From NCBI GenBank assembly GCA_943704425.1, contig CALSCP010001493.1, positions 108,029 through 134,511 of the forward strand: a stretch of DNA of 26,483 bases, written 5' to 3'. Both the position numbers and the translations under genes were made by a program. Source of the stretch: Ministeria vibrans ATCC 50519. Taxonomy: Eukaryota > Opisthokonta > Filasterea. Below are positions 1 to 9,832 of the stretch, one piece after another. The notes under the pieces are model-generated. The model made no database searches. It was not told the DNA's origin and saw only the letters and a program-made list of their open reading frames with translations. Every line of letters starts with the position of its first letter. Within the stretch, counting starts at the first letter, position 1.

Positions 1-19
1 GGGGGGGGGGGGGGGGGGG
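1..19. other. Poly-G run at left contig edge
   Basis: Nineteen consecutive G residues open the window, immediately before A/G-rich sequence and the 3' end of the cap methyltransferase gene. The run lacks telomere-like periodicity. A sequencing or tailing artefact, or a homopolymer where assembly stopped, is the simplest reading. Confidence 0.7.
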
Positions 20-38
20 AAGAAAGGAAACCTCTTTT

Positions 39-2332
39 TCATTGGGTCGTCTTCTTAAAAAGACGATTAATGTCGACAACAGAGGCGAGCGACAGCATCG
101 CATGTTGGTAGGCTTTGATGGAGGAGATGGAATAGGTCGCTTCTTCTGGTGTCGCCGCACGCTTAATCATAAACTGGTTGCGCGCAAAGTCGAGAGCGCA
201 CACGACGGCGGGCGGGTCTCGCAGACCCAGAGTGCGTAGTGCTCCCAGCTCGAGGGTCGGGCGGTGGGCGGGGACCACGTCGCACTCGAACATGGATAGT
301 GTCGGTTGAACTGGGTGAGTAGGTGGCAGTTGCTGCGAGCGTATTTGGCGAACCGTGTCATCACCGAGACGAAAGGTGAAGCGACGCTCTCGACGACGGA
401 TACACACACGCGACGACGGGCCCAACACGGAGAAGCGCGTGTCGTCTGGCACACCGCCGAAGAGCACGCCCACATTAATGAGGCCCACTCGCTGTCCGTG
501 CACCGTCGTGAAGCGCGACTCGTAATGTCCGGCACGGTTGCTGTACTGCACTCCATCGAGTGTGTTCGCCCCACACCGCTCCGCCACCACCACATGCGGC
601 ACTGCCGCTCCATACTGGGCGTTCCACACCGCCACACCACCCATAATGCCTCGCGCACACTCCAGTCGCTCAGCAAGCGTTCGCTTCCCGTCGCCCAGAA
701 TCTCGGCACCCGAGGCAAGGCAGTCGAGTACAGTCCAGACACGCGAGGGGTGCTGCTGTTGCTGTTGCTGTTTCGATTGTTGTGCATCGCAAGGCAGCAC
801 ATCAGGGCCCGACGACTCCACCACGAGGAATACCGTCGCGCGGGGCAGCGTTACACAGGGCTCGGGGCGCGTGTAAAGCATGCCCTGTTCACGTTGCGAC
901 TGCTCCAATGGCACAAAGTACGTCGTGGTCAACGTGTGATCGCCGTGGAAACCCATAACGCCCGACACAAGCAGACCCAGACGGCCACGAGGCAACAACA
1001 GCGGCTCCGATAACATAGGCGGTTTGCCCTGGTTGTTCACGCTGAGATCGCTGATCGCAGGCGTGAGGTACACGTTACGCATGGAGAGACGGCACGCGTC
1101 GAGCAGAAAGTGCAGCATGGGCCGGAGAGGCTCGGCAAAGCGCCTCTCTAGGCACCCCTTGTCGTCGGGAATACGCCAACGACGCAACGCCGCAAGTCGC
1201 ACGGCTGCTTGGTCAACGGGCGGCGCCAGGTTGAGGTCACGATAGTAGCGCGACAGGTCCTGCAACGCAACCACCTGTCCCTTAATCTGGCGCTCGTTGG
1301 TCCGGCGAATGTACTCGGTGAGAGTCGTGGCGCCGCGCACCGCCTCCAACGGCACCACCGACACAATATCGCGCACTCGCGCCGACATGGGCAGACTAGA
1401 AGGGCGTTCAAGCGAGCGCAGACGGTCTTGGACCGACAAAAGGTACTGCACAACGGGCGGAGAGCGCACAACAAACCCGCGACAAACAATGTAACGCTCG
1501 CTGTTGGCCGGACGCGACTGTACGGGCTTGATGATCGCCACCGAGTCAAAGTGCAGGTACATCAGGTAAATCATGCTCACGGTAAACTCGGTAAACACGT
1601 CAAAGATTTTGCAGACAAACGAACCGCCCTACGACAATATTGAGTGGGAATAAGTCAGACATTGCGATGAAAGCCTCTTACGGCTCTGAGGGTCGCCAGC
1701 GCAGAGAGAAACTGACCCACAAGAATGTGCTTGCTCAGCCACTCTTGACGATTCTCCTGGCCATCCACCGAGATGCCACCGTCGGCCATAAGCAGCGCAA
1801 GGCCACGGTGGCGAGTGCCGCGCGCAACAGACTCGGCAAAGGCACGCACATTGTCGCTGAAGGTGACATCGCCGTCGTTTTGCGAACCACTGCCGCCAGC
1901 AGGACTCTTGTACGGGCGACTGTGCTGTCGTGTATCCACTGATGTTAGATTTGATGATTTTGATGCTGGTGCTGGCGATGATGCTGACGGTGGTGCTGCT
2001 GCAGCAGACGTTGACTCTCCTGCAGACGAGGCTGTTGCTGCAGCAGATTTTGACTCTCCTGCAGACGAGGCTGATGTTGGTACTGCCTCTGTGGTGTGGT
2101 GTACAGGCAAAACGGGCACATCATTCGGTCCGTACACCCGATAGAAGGTCTCCACGGGCGTCTCTGTGTTGCCCTTGTTCAGTTTGAAGTCTAAATCACC
2201 GGCCAGTGTGAAGCCCCATCCGCGCGCCAGTCCCTTCCGTCGCCAGTACACATACTCTGTAAACCCACCAGGCCCTAAACCCCAGACACACCAAATGAAT
2301 CCACAAACCCAGAAAAAAAACCAAATCACACA

Positions 2333-2408
<76 letters not shown>

Positions 2409-3486
2409 TACCAGCACACACATCGGCAAAGTAGAGCACATTGTGCTCCTCCGGCAACAGTGGCAAAGATGTCAGATTCAAGTGCGCGTCCAGTTCGGCA
2501 ATCTTAAGAGCGGCTCGATTCATAAAAATACCCTTGGCAATCGTTTCAAAAGGATTACTTTGCGTTCGAGCCTAGAAGAGAGAACAACAAAGAAAAACGA
2601 ATGAGGTTTGTGTTTGTACTTATTTTGTTCTTTTTTCTCTCCCGCTTCCTCGTACGTCGACAAAGCGCTTTCGGTCGGTGAGATTGTCAAGGGACGTTTT
2701 TGCAGCAAAGACGGCATTGATGCTGTCGGTAGAGCAATAGGGTGAGCCTGTGAGAGAGATGTCGGGCGACAGGTCTTCGACGACGGGTCCGTGTGAGTAG
2801 TCCATCGCCAGCAGGTCGTCGGCCGAGCGCGCCCCCGACACCCACTCGATTTCAATCTCAAGGCCCCACTCACGCGCCTCCCATGTCTGTTCTTCTGCCA
2901 CCACTCCGTCGCCGGTGACACCGAGACCAGCATTGCCAAGGCGCTGCTCAACACGCAGCGGCGCCGTCATGCCCTGCCCCTGCGCGCCCAGCCCACTGCC
3001 ACTCGTGTAGTTCATTTTGCGCATCATGTTCAACACCTTGGGATTGACCGCGCCAGCAACGGCCTCGCCAGGCGCATCCACACCCGCACTCGCCGCCGCT
3101 GCCGCCGTCGCCGTCGCGTCTGGCTGTCTCTGCTGCTGTTTGTCGTCGCGCGCCTTGGCTTCGTCGCGCGTCATTCCAAGACCCATTTTGCGGTAGATCC
3201 CGCGCCGTTCGGGTCGCCCGGCGTCCTCCACATCGTCGTAGTCGACATCATTGCCGTCCTGGCTGTCGGCGGGGGGCGCTGGGAACGTCGGCAGGCTGGA
3301 GGGAGTGCCAAACGACGGACGGGTGTCAAAGTCGACGTCGTCATTGTCGTTCTCGTCGTCAAAGGCACTGCTGCCAACGCTGCCCTCCGCTGCGCCGCGA
3401 CCAAACGACGTGTATGCTCCTCGCGATCGTTTCAGATCGGGGATGCCAGCGTCGTCGTGATCATCTTCGAGTTGTCTTTTCGACAT
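39..3486 (-). CDS. CMTR1: Cap-specific mRNA 2'-O-methyltransferase 1 (CMTR1-type), 4 exons
   Basis: This enzyme methylates the ribose 2'-OH of the first transcribed nucleotide of capped nuclear mRNA, forming cap-1. Inferred exons are 3486-2656, 2571-2412, 2274-1682 and 1628-39; all junctions are GT-AG and frame-consistent, giving about 1057 aa. The N-terminus (1-145) is acidic and low complexity. A glycine-rich G-patch lies near residues 148-190. The Rossmann methyltransferase core carries the SAM motif CAGPGG (about 329-334), and the K-D-K set is K300 (in AALK), D495 (in MADGG) and K535 (in CKIFD). The sequence SRPANSERY follows, as in CMTR1. The C-terminal part has the length expected for the guanylyltransferase-like region; I see no clear WW domain. 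An Ala/Ser-rich insert lies inside the catalytic domain. The start was chosen at the first in-frame ATG before the G-patch. It is divergent from the EGF-like gene, 124 bp away. The family assignment is firm; exon 1's donor (position 2655) is the least certain junction. Confidence 0.93.
2001..2078. repeat. 39-bp tandem duplication coding an Ala/Ser-rich insert
   Basis: Two near-identical 39-bp copies start at 2001 and 2040. On the minus strand they encode a 13-residue unit of the type ASSAGES, followed by a short S/A stretch, twice in a row. They sit in exon 3 of the cap methyltransferase, in a loop between the SAM-binding motif and catalytic D495. The 39-bp period keeps the frame. Confidence 0.75.
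2334..2405. repeat. (CA)n/(TG)n microsatellite in CMTR1 intron 2
   Basis: About 36 uninterrupted CA dinucleotides fill roughly half of the 137-nt intron 2411-2275. In the transcript they read as (UG)n, starting just after the 5' splice site GTAAGC. The intron interrupts the glycine codon closing the CAG part of SAM motif CAGPGG. Confidence 0.95.
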
Positions 3487-3610
3487 GAGGAATTATTATT
3501 ACTCGAACGAGATGAGTAATTTGATTCTTCTGATCTCTTCCGCGATCGCATCAACTCAGAGTGTTCCATTTTTTTATTTATTTTTGCTGAGTGAGACGTG
3601 ACTCGTGGCA
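3487..3610. promoter_or_regulatory. Divergent promoter region, CMTR1-type gene and EGF-like gene
   Basis: Only 124 bp separate the two start codons, which point away from each other, so both promoters and 5' UTRs must lie here. The stretch holds an A/T-rich block (about 3567-3592) and a GATCGC-containing segment near 3543. I see no clear TATA box. Confidence 0.5.
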
Positions 3611-4118
3611 ATGAGCGTGCGCATGAGTGTGCGTCTTGCCGCTGTTGCGATCGCACTGATCAGTGTCGTTGCAAGTGACGAACCCGCACAGCTCGCCGAG
3701 GTCGAAGGCGTGCTGCATCTGAGTGCTGGTGAGCTCAATGGCGTCCGTGGGCGCATCTGGATCAACGGCACGCTGGCCGTGACACACGGTACGGTCGCAC
3801 AAGCGGAATTGGGGTCATTTCATCACTTTGTTTCTTTCTCACTCTCTCTTTCTCGCAGACCTTTCGACAAACTCGCCTGCAGCCCTTACAGTGGATGGAC
3901 AGAGTGTGTACAAGACGTATCTGAAAACGAGGAGCGCCATTGCATTGGCACAATTCGAGATAGCGCGACTGGAAGACGCTCTGGCTCAGCTTGACGGTTG
4001 CGACCAGTCATCCTGCTCCATTGGCGACTGTCGTCAGCGCACTCTTACCGACGCCGTGTGCGCCTGCAGTGTCGGTATCACAGGGAGGTTTTGCGAGACT
4101 GTTGTTTCGCCGCCGTAA
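3611..4118 (+). CDS. Small secreted protein with C-terminal EGF-like domain, 2 exons
   Basis: Exons are 3611-3788 and 3859-4118, joined across a 70-nt GT-AG intron (pyrimidine-rich end, then CGCAG), giving 145 aa. The start is the first ATG, placing a hydrophobic signal peptide (about residues 8-23, ending near VVASDE) at the N-terminus. The middle has no recognised domain and ends in a short helical stretch rich in A, L and E. The C-terminus holds six cysteines in EGF-like order: C-x4-C-x4-C-x9-C-x-C-x8-C, with the final part GITGRFC typical of EGF modules. No transmembrane segment or GPI signal follows, so secretion is expected. A single EGF module gives no specific function. It is convergent with the F-box gene (80 bp between stop codons). 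Confidence 0.75.
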
Positions 4119-4198
4119 GCGTGTGTGTCTGTCGTCGTGTAATATGCAAATACAATCATCTTAATATCTTAATGTCTTTTATGCATTGTAGTATACTA

Positions 4199-6035
4199 TT
4201 ACAAGGGTGACTCGATTTGATTAAGAATCAGTGAAGGGTACGCCTGACGAAGGTGTTGGCGGATGGCGGGGAAGCAACCGTGAACGTTGAGGGCGGATGC
4301 ATTCGAATTGGGCACAATGTGTGCGGCCATTTTGCGAATGAGATCAAAACTAACGTGACGACAGCGCGACAGAGAGATGCGCTGGAGCGAGGGACAGTGC
4401 AGAAGAATAAGTTCAAGGCAAGCATCGTCGACATGAATGCAGTCACTATCAACAGAGTTGAGGTTAGAATTAGAGTCAATGCGGGGAGGGGGCTAAGTGG
4501 GCACCTGAGGTCAATGGAGGTGAGTCGCGGGTAGAGGGCACTGAATATCGCATGGTAGCTCTCGGGTGAGCCGCGCATTGCCATTCCGCTAAGGTCAAGC
4601 TTCTCCAACACCCCACAATGGCCACTGAGTCCATGAAAACTAGTATTCAAAGAACATTAATAAATTATTATTATTGATTAGTATGCAATCAGCTACACAC
4701 ACAGTCAACGCGCGTACCTGTCGGGAGAGATGGCAGTCCAACCAACACACAAATCGCGGACGGGTCGTGTTTCATACAGACGCGCAATGATTTCACCAGT
4801 CAGCTAAATGTGTTACAAAGTGGTCAGTTGCGTTGTGTTGTCAGAGGGATTATCATTTGCGGCAGGGATGAGAGGCTGGGTTCCAATGTAGTAAGGGATA
4901 AGGATGTCACTAAAGTTAGGGTTCGGGTACGAAACAAACACACACAATGCCACGTACACCATCGCATAGCTTGGCATAGAGAGAGACAAGAAGCGGACAG
5001 GCTTCAACAAGCACGCTGAAGGCATGGGTGTTGATCTGCAGACACCCTTCGACATTAAGATGGGTCAGATTAGGCGCACCACTCACGAGCGCACAAAAGA
5101 TTGATGTGTCATCAATCAACGTGTTAGACAGATTCAGCGTGGTCAGTCCAACAGCCTACATGTACACCACACCAACACACATACATAAAAATAAAATATG
5201 AGATTGAAATACGGACAGGCCTTCGATTGCGTACGCGAAAGCTGATGGGTTGGTCGGGTGAAGAGAGCAATTTGCCACCGGAATAGGAAAGGCAGCGAAC
5301 ACGACGAAGTAATAAAGTGTTGAGACGCATGGCACTGACCTGGCGCACCTTGCGCGACTTGATGTCGACGGTGCGCCAGAGTGTTGCGTCGTACGCAACA
5401 TTGCGCCAGCGCCGACACACTCCCGCGCACTTTTCCAGTTGCGCCTTGGTGAGAAAGGTGAAGATGCGGACGAGAAGTTCGTCGGGGAAGAACATGAGAC
5501 GGCCCGGCCGTGTCTGGTCAGCAGTCCCTCTTGAGTCTGAAACACCAGAGAGTCGTCAATCAACACACAAAGACACACAAAAGAAGAAGAAGAAGAAGTC
5601 ACCGGAATGAGAGAGCACACGCCGCACGGGAGGCGGCAGCATGGCAAGCGACTGAGCGGCCGACAGGGAGACGGAGCGGCTGAGCAGCCTGGGCGTCGTT
5701 TCGGCGTCGTCTTCGGCATCCAGTTCTGCTTCGTTGGACTCGGCACAGTCCCATTCGGTGACGGCCCCTGCGTCGAATCCAGCGTCTAGCAGCTCCGCTT
5801 GCGACGCAGCACTGACTGTTGCTGGGCTCTGCCGCCGGTCCACCGCGTCGCGCGCGCGCTCGCCCTCGTGGCGCAGCACAGCAGGCGGATTTGCTTCGTC
5901 GACAACCGACAAGGCGTTTTTGCCGCGCAATTCCGACCCAGTCGAAGCGGCGGCAGACTGGCTCGGGCGCTTCCTGTATGTGCAGCAGACGTTAGTAGCG
6001 TGTGGGCCAAAGCAAATGCGAACATACGCGCTCAT
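4199..6035 (-). CDS. F-box and leucine-rich-repeat protein, 7 exons
   Basis: Proteins of this type bind SKP1 through the F-box and recruit substrates through the LRRs to an SCF ubiquitin ligase. Inferred exons are 6035-6028, 5973-5603, 5536-5340, 5155-4958, 4803-4718, 4639-4505 and 4445-4199; every junction is GT-AG and in phase, giving about 413 aa. Residues 1-126 are polar and probably disordered. The F-box spans about 142-182 (FFPDELLVRIFTFL, then CAGVCRRWRNVA). From about 190 to the end are cysteine-type LRRs such as LTHLNVEGC and LQRISLSRC, ending in LNVHGC and a short tail. The first coding exon is only 8 nt; its 54-nt intron has donor GTATGT and branch-like CTACTAAC, and retaining it also leaves an open frame. 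The 184-nt intron 5339-5156 is the least certain; part of it could be coding. The substrate cannot be predicted. Confidence 0.82.
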
Positions 6036-6413
6036 TCTTGTGGGCGTTTGAATTGCGCGCCGAAAAAGAGTAAATCGAAAAAAAAAGTCGAAAGTCGATT
6101 ATTATTATTATTATTATTAGTTTTAATCGAATTATTTTCCTTAGGGACACCTGAGAGTGACTGAGTGATCCCGGCAGCGAGCACCTCATGTCCTATGCCT
6201 CATGACTCATGACTGTCTGACAGTCTGACTGCAGACTGACTAACAGCCAAGTGAGCCAACAGAATTAAGGATTTACTGTATTTTAAACTTTTTAGTAAGA
6301 GGAAATTTTCTATTTCTGTTTCGGATCACCGATCGCGATCCGAATCGCCAATCGGACATTGCCCCATCGGCATTATTTTCTTTTCTTTCGTCCTCCACCC
6401 TACGTCTGCCACA
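6036..6413. promoter_or_regulatory. Divergent promoter region, F-box gene and KA1 kinase gene
   Basis: These 378 bp between divergent start codons contain no convincing coding sequence. They hold a (TTA)n tract near 6100-6118, the 9-bp palindrome ATGACTCAT at 6202-6210 (the classical bZIP/AP-1/Gcn4 site), a TGACTG/CAGTCT-rich inverted-repeat cluster at about 6208-6242, and the 10-bp palindrome GATCGCGATC at 6331-6340 nested in an inverted repeat TCGGATC/GATCCGA (6321-6343). The last lies about 70 bp before the kinase ATG. Regulatory function is inferred from position only. Confidence 0.5.
6202..6210. promoter_or_regulatory. Palindromic ATGACTCAT, candidate bZIP site
   Basis: The sequence is a perfect match to the AP-1/Gcn4-type palindrome ATGACTCAT, located between divergent genes and followed directly by related TGACTG and CTGACTG repeats. 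A 9-bp match can occur by chance, so this is a candidate only. Confidence 0.3.
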
Positions 6414-9400
6414 ATGTCACGAGTAAGCCTGGGTGTGCGCTGCCTCCCCTCCCCCCCCTCTGACCTGATTCTCCGTCGTCTAGGTTGTCCGATTCGATCC
6501 CAACAATGATCCGGCGTTGCGTCACTACAAAATTGGCAAAACACGTAAGATTGGCGCCGCTCCAACACCCACGCCCGTCCCCACACCACCCCAACGACAC
6601 CCTGATCCTGCCTTCGAGTCGTCGCACACACGCACACTCTCATACACACTCACACACACTCACTCACATAAAAAAGACATCACTCAATGTGACTCTTCAA
6701 CTCAATCCACACTCCCCGCCGCCCCCTCCTCCGATCGCACATGCTCTCTAACCCTCCCTCTCTCCCATCCAGTGGGCGAAGGGTCCTTTGCCAAGGTCAA
6801 ACTCGCCACTCACATTCTCACGCAGAAAAAGGTAACTTGCCATGTCATCTTTTGGCTCTCTCGCTTCTCCGCTGTCCGATTTCCCCCGGCGTTGCCTTAC
6901 CCCCTGTGTTTTTGCCACGTCTATCGCTGTGCTGCGTGTGTGCGCCTCAGCACTGTCTCTCTTATTTTTCATACGTCATTCGATTTTTTTTTTTGTCGTT
7001 TTTTGCTCTTGATCACTCTATTGAGAGCACCCGTCCATGTGAGCATGCGTGCCCATGCCTCTTGCGCCGGCCGCGGTGCTGTTTCGGTGCGCGCAAAGGG
7101 CCCGTGAGGGCTCTTCTGTCGCTTATCTCAAGTTCCTCCCTCGCCGCTCTCCTGCGGCCCCCCCGCGACGCTGCTTGGCGTCCCCTGTTGCCTTGACGTC
7201 TACCACGGATTGCCTCGTCGAGGAGTTCCATGTCTCGTTGCGCTTCGCTCACTTTTTTTGGTTCTTTTTTTTTATTGTGCGTAGGTCGCATTGAAGATTC
7301 TCGACAAATTGGCCATCACCGACAAATATGTGTTAAAAAACATGCATCGCGAGGCGGAAATCATGCAGCGGTTGAACCATCCCAATATTGCAAAGATTTA
7401 CGAGGTGATTGAGACGCCCGATCGCTACATTTTGGTGATTGAGCACTGTGGCGGTGGCGAAATGCTCGACTATATCATTACGCGCGATCGCCTGCATGAA
7501 CGCGAGGCGCGCCGTTTTGTGCGACAAATTGCGTCGGCCCTCAACCACATGCACCAGAAGGGCGTGACCCACCGCGACATGAAGCCCGAGAACTTGCTGC
7601 TTGACGAACAGCTTAACGTCAAACTCATCGACTTTGGCTTGTCCAACATGTTTGAGGGCGAACAGCACAACTTGACGACACGCTGCGGCTCGTTCGAGTA
7701 CAGCGCGCCCGAGCTCATTGGCGCCAAGCCCTACTTTGGGCCCGAAGTCGACTACTACACCATGGGCGTCAACCTGTACGCCATGCTGACGGGCGAACTG
7801 CCCTTCCAGAGCGACAACATCTCAGTCGTCTACCGCCTCCAGCTCCGCGAGGAGTTCCCCATTCCTTTCTACCTTACAAACGGTAATCACACAAATAACA
7901 ACAAGAAAAAAGAGGAACAACCACAAAAAGAGAGCCATGAGTGTGCCTCTTGTGATCCTCTCGTGTCGCTTCGGGCGTTTTTGCCACTGTCCATTAAACA
8001 AAATTGTGTGTATTGTTTTGATCGTACAGATTGCCAGAACCTGATCAGACGGATGCTCAAGGCTGACCCACGCAAGCGAATTACGCCACAAGAGCTGGCG
8101 GAACACCCGTGGATCGTGGCGGGGGGCGGTGTGCTGGTGCCGCACGTCGAAGACGGGTACTTGGACACGGTGGACGAGGACGTTGCACAGGCTATGCTGG
8201 CCATGAATATGGCTGAGTCGATGGAACAGATCACCCAGTCGGTCCTCGAGCGCCGTCTTGACAAGACTTTTGCCACCTACCGCTTGCTCTACCCCGACAT
8301 CCAGCGGGCGCGTCTGGAAATGGCGCACAGCGAAGAAGTGTCCATGTCGCCCGCCCTCCAAACGACTCGTCCCGTCTGGGCCGGCGCCATCCCCAACTAC
8401 GACGAGCGCTGTGCGGCCGCCACCAGTGGCCCCGCACCCGTGCCCGCCATGAAGAAGGCGTACACAGTGGGCGTTGACCGCCACCAGATGAACCTCGACA
8501 CGCCCGCCGAAGCACTTCCTGTCTTCTCGCTGGGACTTGAGCAGCACACCACGAACGAATCGGCCGGCATGGAGGCTCTCAAGGCCGCCCAGGCTGCTGC
8601 CGCCGCTGCCGAGCAGCAGCAGCAGCACATGCTTGTGGCTGCTGCCGAGGCTGCGGCCGCCGAGAGTGGCGGTGGCATTGCCATGGCTGTGTCTGAGGTG
8701 GAGCAGGAGCAAGCGCACATAATGGACATGGAATCAGATGTGGCAGTCGCCGCCACGCCCGCCGACGCAACTACTGGCGACGATGGGCCGCCGCAGTTTT
8801 CCATGCTGGGTGGAGCTATGCTGGGCGACGGTGCGGCAGGCGGGACCCTGGGCGAGGGTCTGTCGTTTGGCCTCGAGGGCGGTCTGGGCGCCGTCGGTGG
8901 CTTTGGCTTTGGCAACAGTGTGCCGGTGGAGGCGGAGGAGGCCGAGCCGCGTGGACTGATGGAGATGGCGCGCGAGAAGGAAAAGCAGGACAATGAGATG
9001 CAGCAGCAGCAGCAGCAAATGACCTCATCCGGCTCATCGCCAAACGGCAGCTCGTCGCCGGCCTCTGGCCCGGGCAACGGCACCGCTCGCAAGGGCAAGA
9101 CGGGTCTGTTCAGCAACCTGCTCGACAAGATGCCAGGTGGCATTGCGCGCGTCATGGGCATGAAGCGCGCCGCCACCATTGAGGTGGACTTCTCCAGCCG
9201 TGTGTTGCCCATCGATCGCGGACGCTTTGACGCGGCGCAGAACCAGCAGCAAAGCATGCAAGGGATGGACAGCGGCGAGTCGAGTGCGCGCAACTCGCCG
9301 ACGCTTGACGAATCGGCGGCCGCTGCGTCGGGCAAGTCCAAGCGCAACAAGAAGGAGAAGAAAGAGAAGGGTCCCACGCAGAAGTTGCAGTCGGCGCGTT

Positions 9401-9675
9401 TTGCCCTCTCCTGCCAGACCATCTCGGCGGAGAAGCCTGCAGTGATCCTGGACGCAGTCAAGGCAGCGCTCGCCAGCAACGACGTCGCGTTCTCGCCCGT
9501 CGCCGACAACGAGTTCATGTTGTCGTGCACAGACAAACGCATGCGCTTCGAGGTCGAGGTATGTAAGATTCCCGGCCTGCGCGACATGAACGGTGTGCGA
9601 TTCAACCGCATTGCTGGAGAGATGTGGTACTACAAGGACCGCAGTCGCAAGATTGTCAACTCGATGAAGCTGTGA
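6414..9675 (+). CDS. AMPK/MARK/HUNK-like Ser/Thr kinase with UBA-like and KA1 regions, 5 exons
   Basis: Exons are 6414-6422, 6484-6544, 6773-6831, 7285-7882 and 8030-9675, all GT-AG and in phase, giving 790 aa. The kinase domain starts near residue 19 with the glycine loop GEGSFAKV (25-32), followed by catalytic K47 (VALK), D141 (HRDMKPEN) and D159 (DFG). T175 in the loop TTRCGSFEYSAPE corresponds to the LKB1-phosphorylated threonine of AMPK relatives. The usual D-x-W motif of helix F reads DYY, and MGVNLYAMLTG follows, resembling HUNK-type kinases. A UBA-like segment (about 280-335, ending DKTFATYRLLYPDI) follows the kinase. Residues 340-690 are low complexity with Q, A and G runs. Residues about 697-790 form a KA1 domain (EVCKIPGL, GVRFNRI), a membrane-phospholipid binding and autoinhibitory module. 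The 9-nt first coding exon (MSR) was chosen because it opens the frame into exon 2. AATAAA lies at 9739-9744. Confidence 0.9.
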
Positions 9676-9738
9676 GACGACTCCACAGTGTGTCACTGAG
9701 AGAGTCTAGAGGGTTGGAGAGGAGAGTTTTCTCATTAC

Positions 9739-9744
9739 AATAAA
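9739..9744 (+). terminator. AATAAA polyadenylation signal after the KA1 kinase
   Basis: A canonical AATAAA hexamer lies about 64 nt after the kinase stop codon, followed by an A/T-rich stretch with ATAATAATAATA. The neighbouring gene converges from the other side and ends at 9833, so the two 3' ends are close together. Confidence 0.5.
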
Positions 9745-9832
9745 TGAACAAATCATAATAATAATAATAGAAATTTAATATAAATGAAATGAATAACATT
9801 CAATACAGAAAAATACAGAAACGAGCAAATAA

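Noticed and set aside
1-19. Telomeric end
   Set aside because: A pure G run without a repeat unit, directly next to a gene 3' end; looks like an assembly or sequencing artefact.
2275-2401. Val-Cys repeat N-terminus on the methyltransferase open frame
   Set aside because: Translation of the (TG)n intron; splicing from 2412 to 2274 restores CAGPGG.
6832-7284. Extra gene or exon in the 453-nt kinase intron
   Set aside because: Open frames here are pyrimidine-rich, lack domains, and the flanking exons join exactly within the VALK motif of the kinase.
7822-8718. 298-codon minus-strand open frame
   Set aside because: Lies opposite kinase exons and runs through an intron; no family resemblance.
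8397-9611. 404-codon minus-strand open frame rich in Ala, Ser and Cys
   Set aside because: Antisense shadow of the low-complexity tail and KA1 region of the kinase, with no domain of its own.
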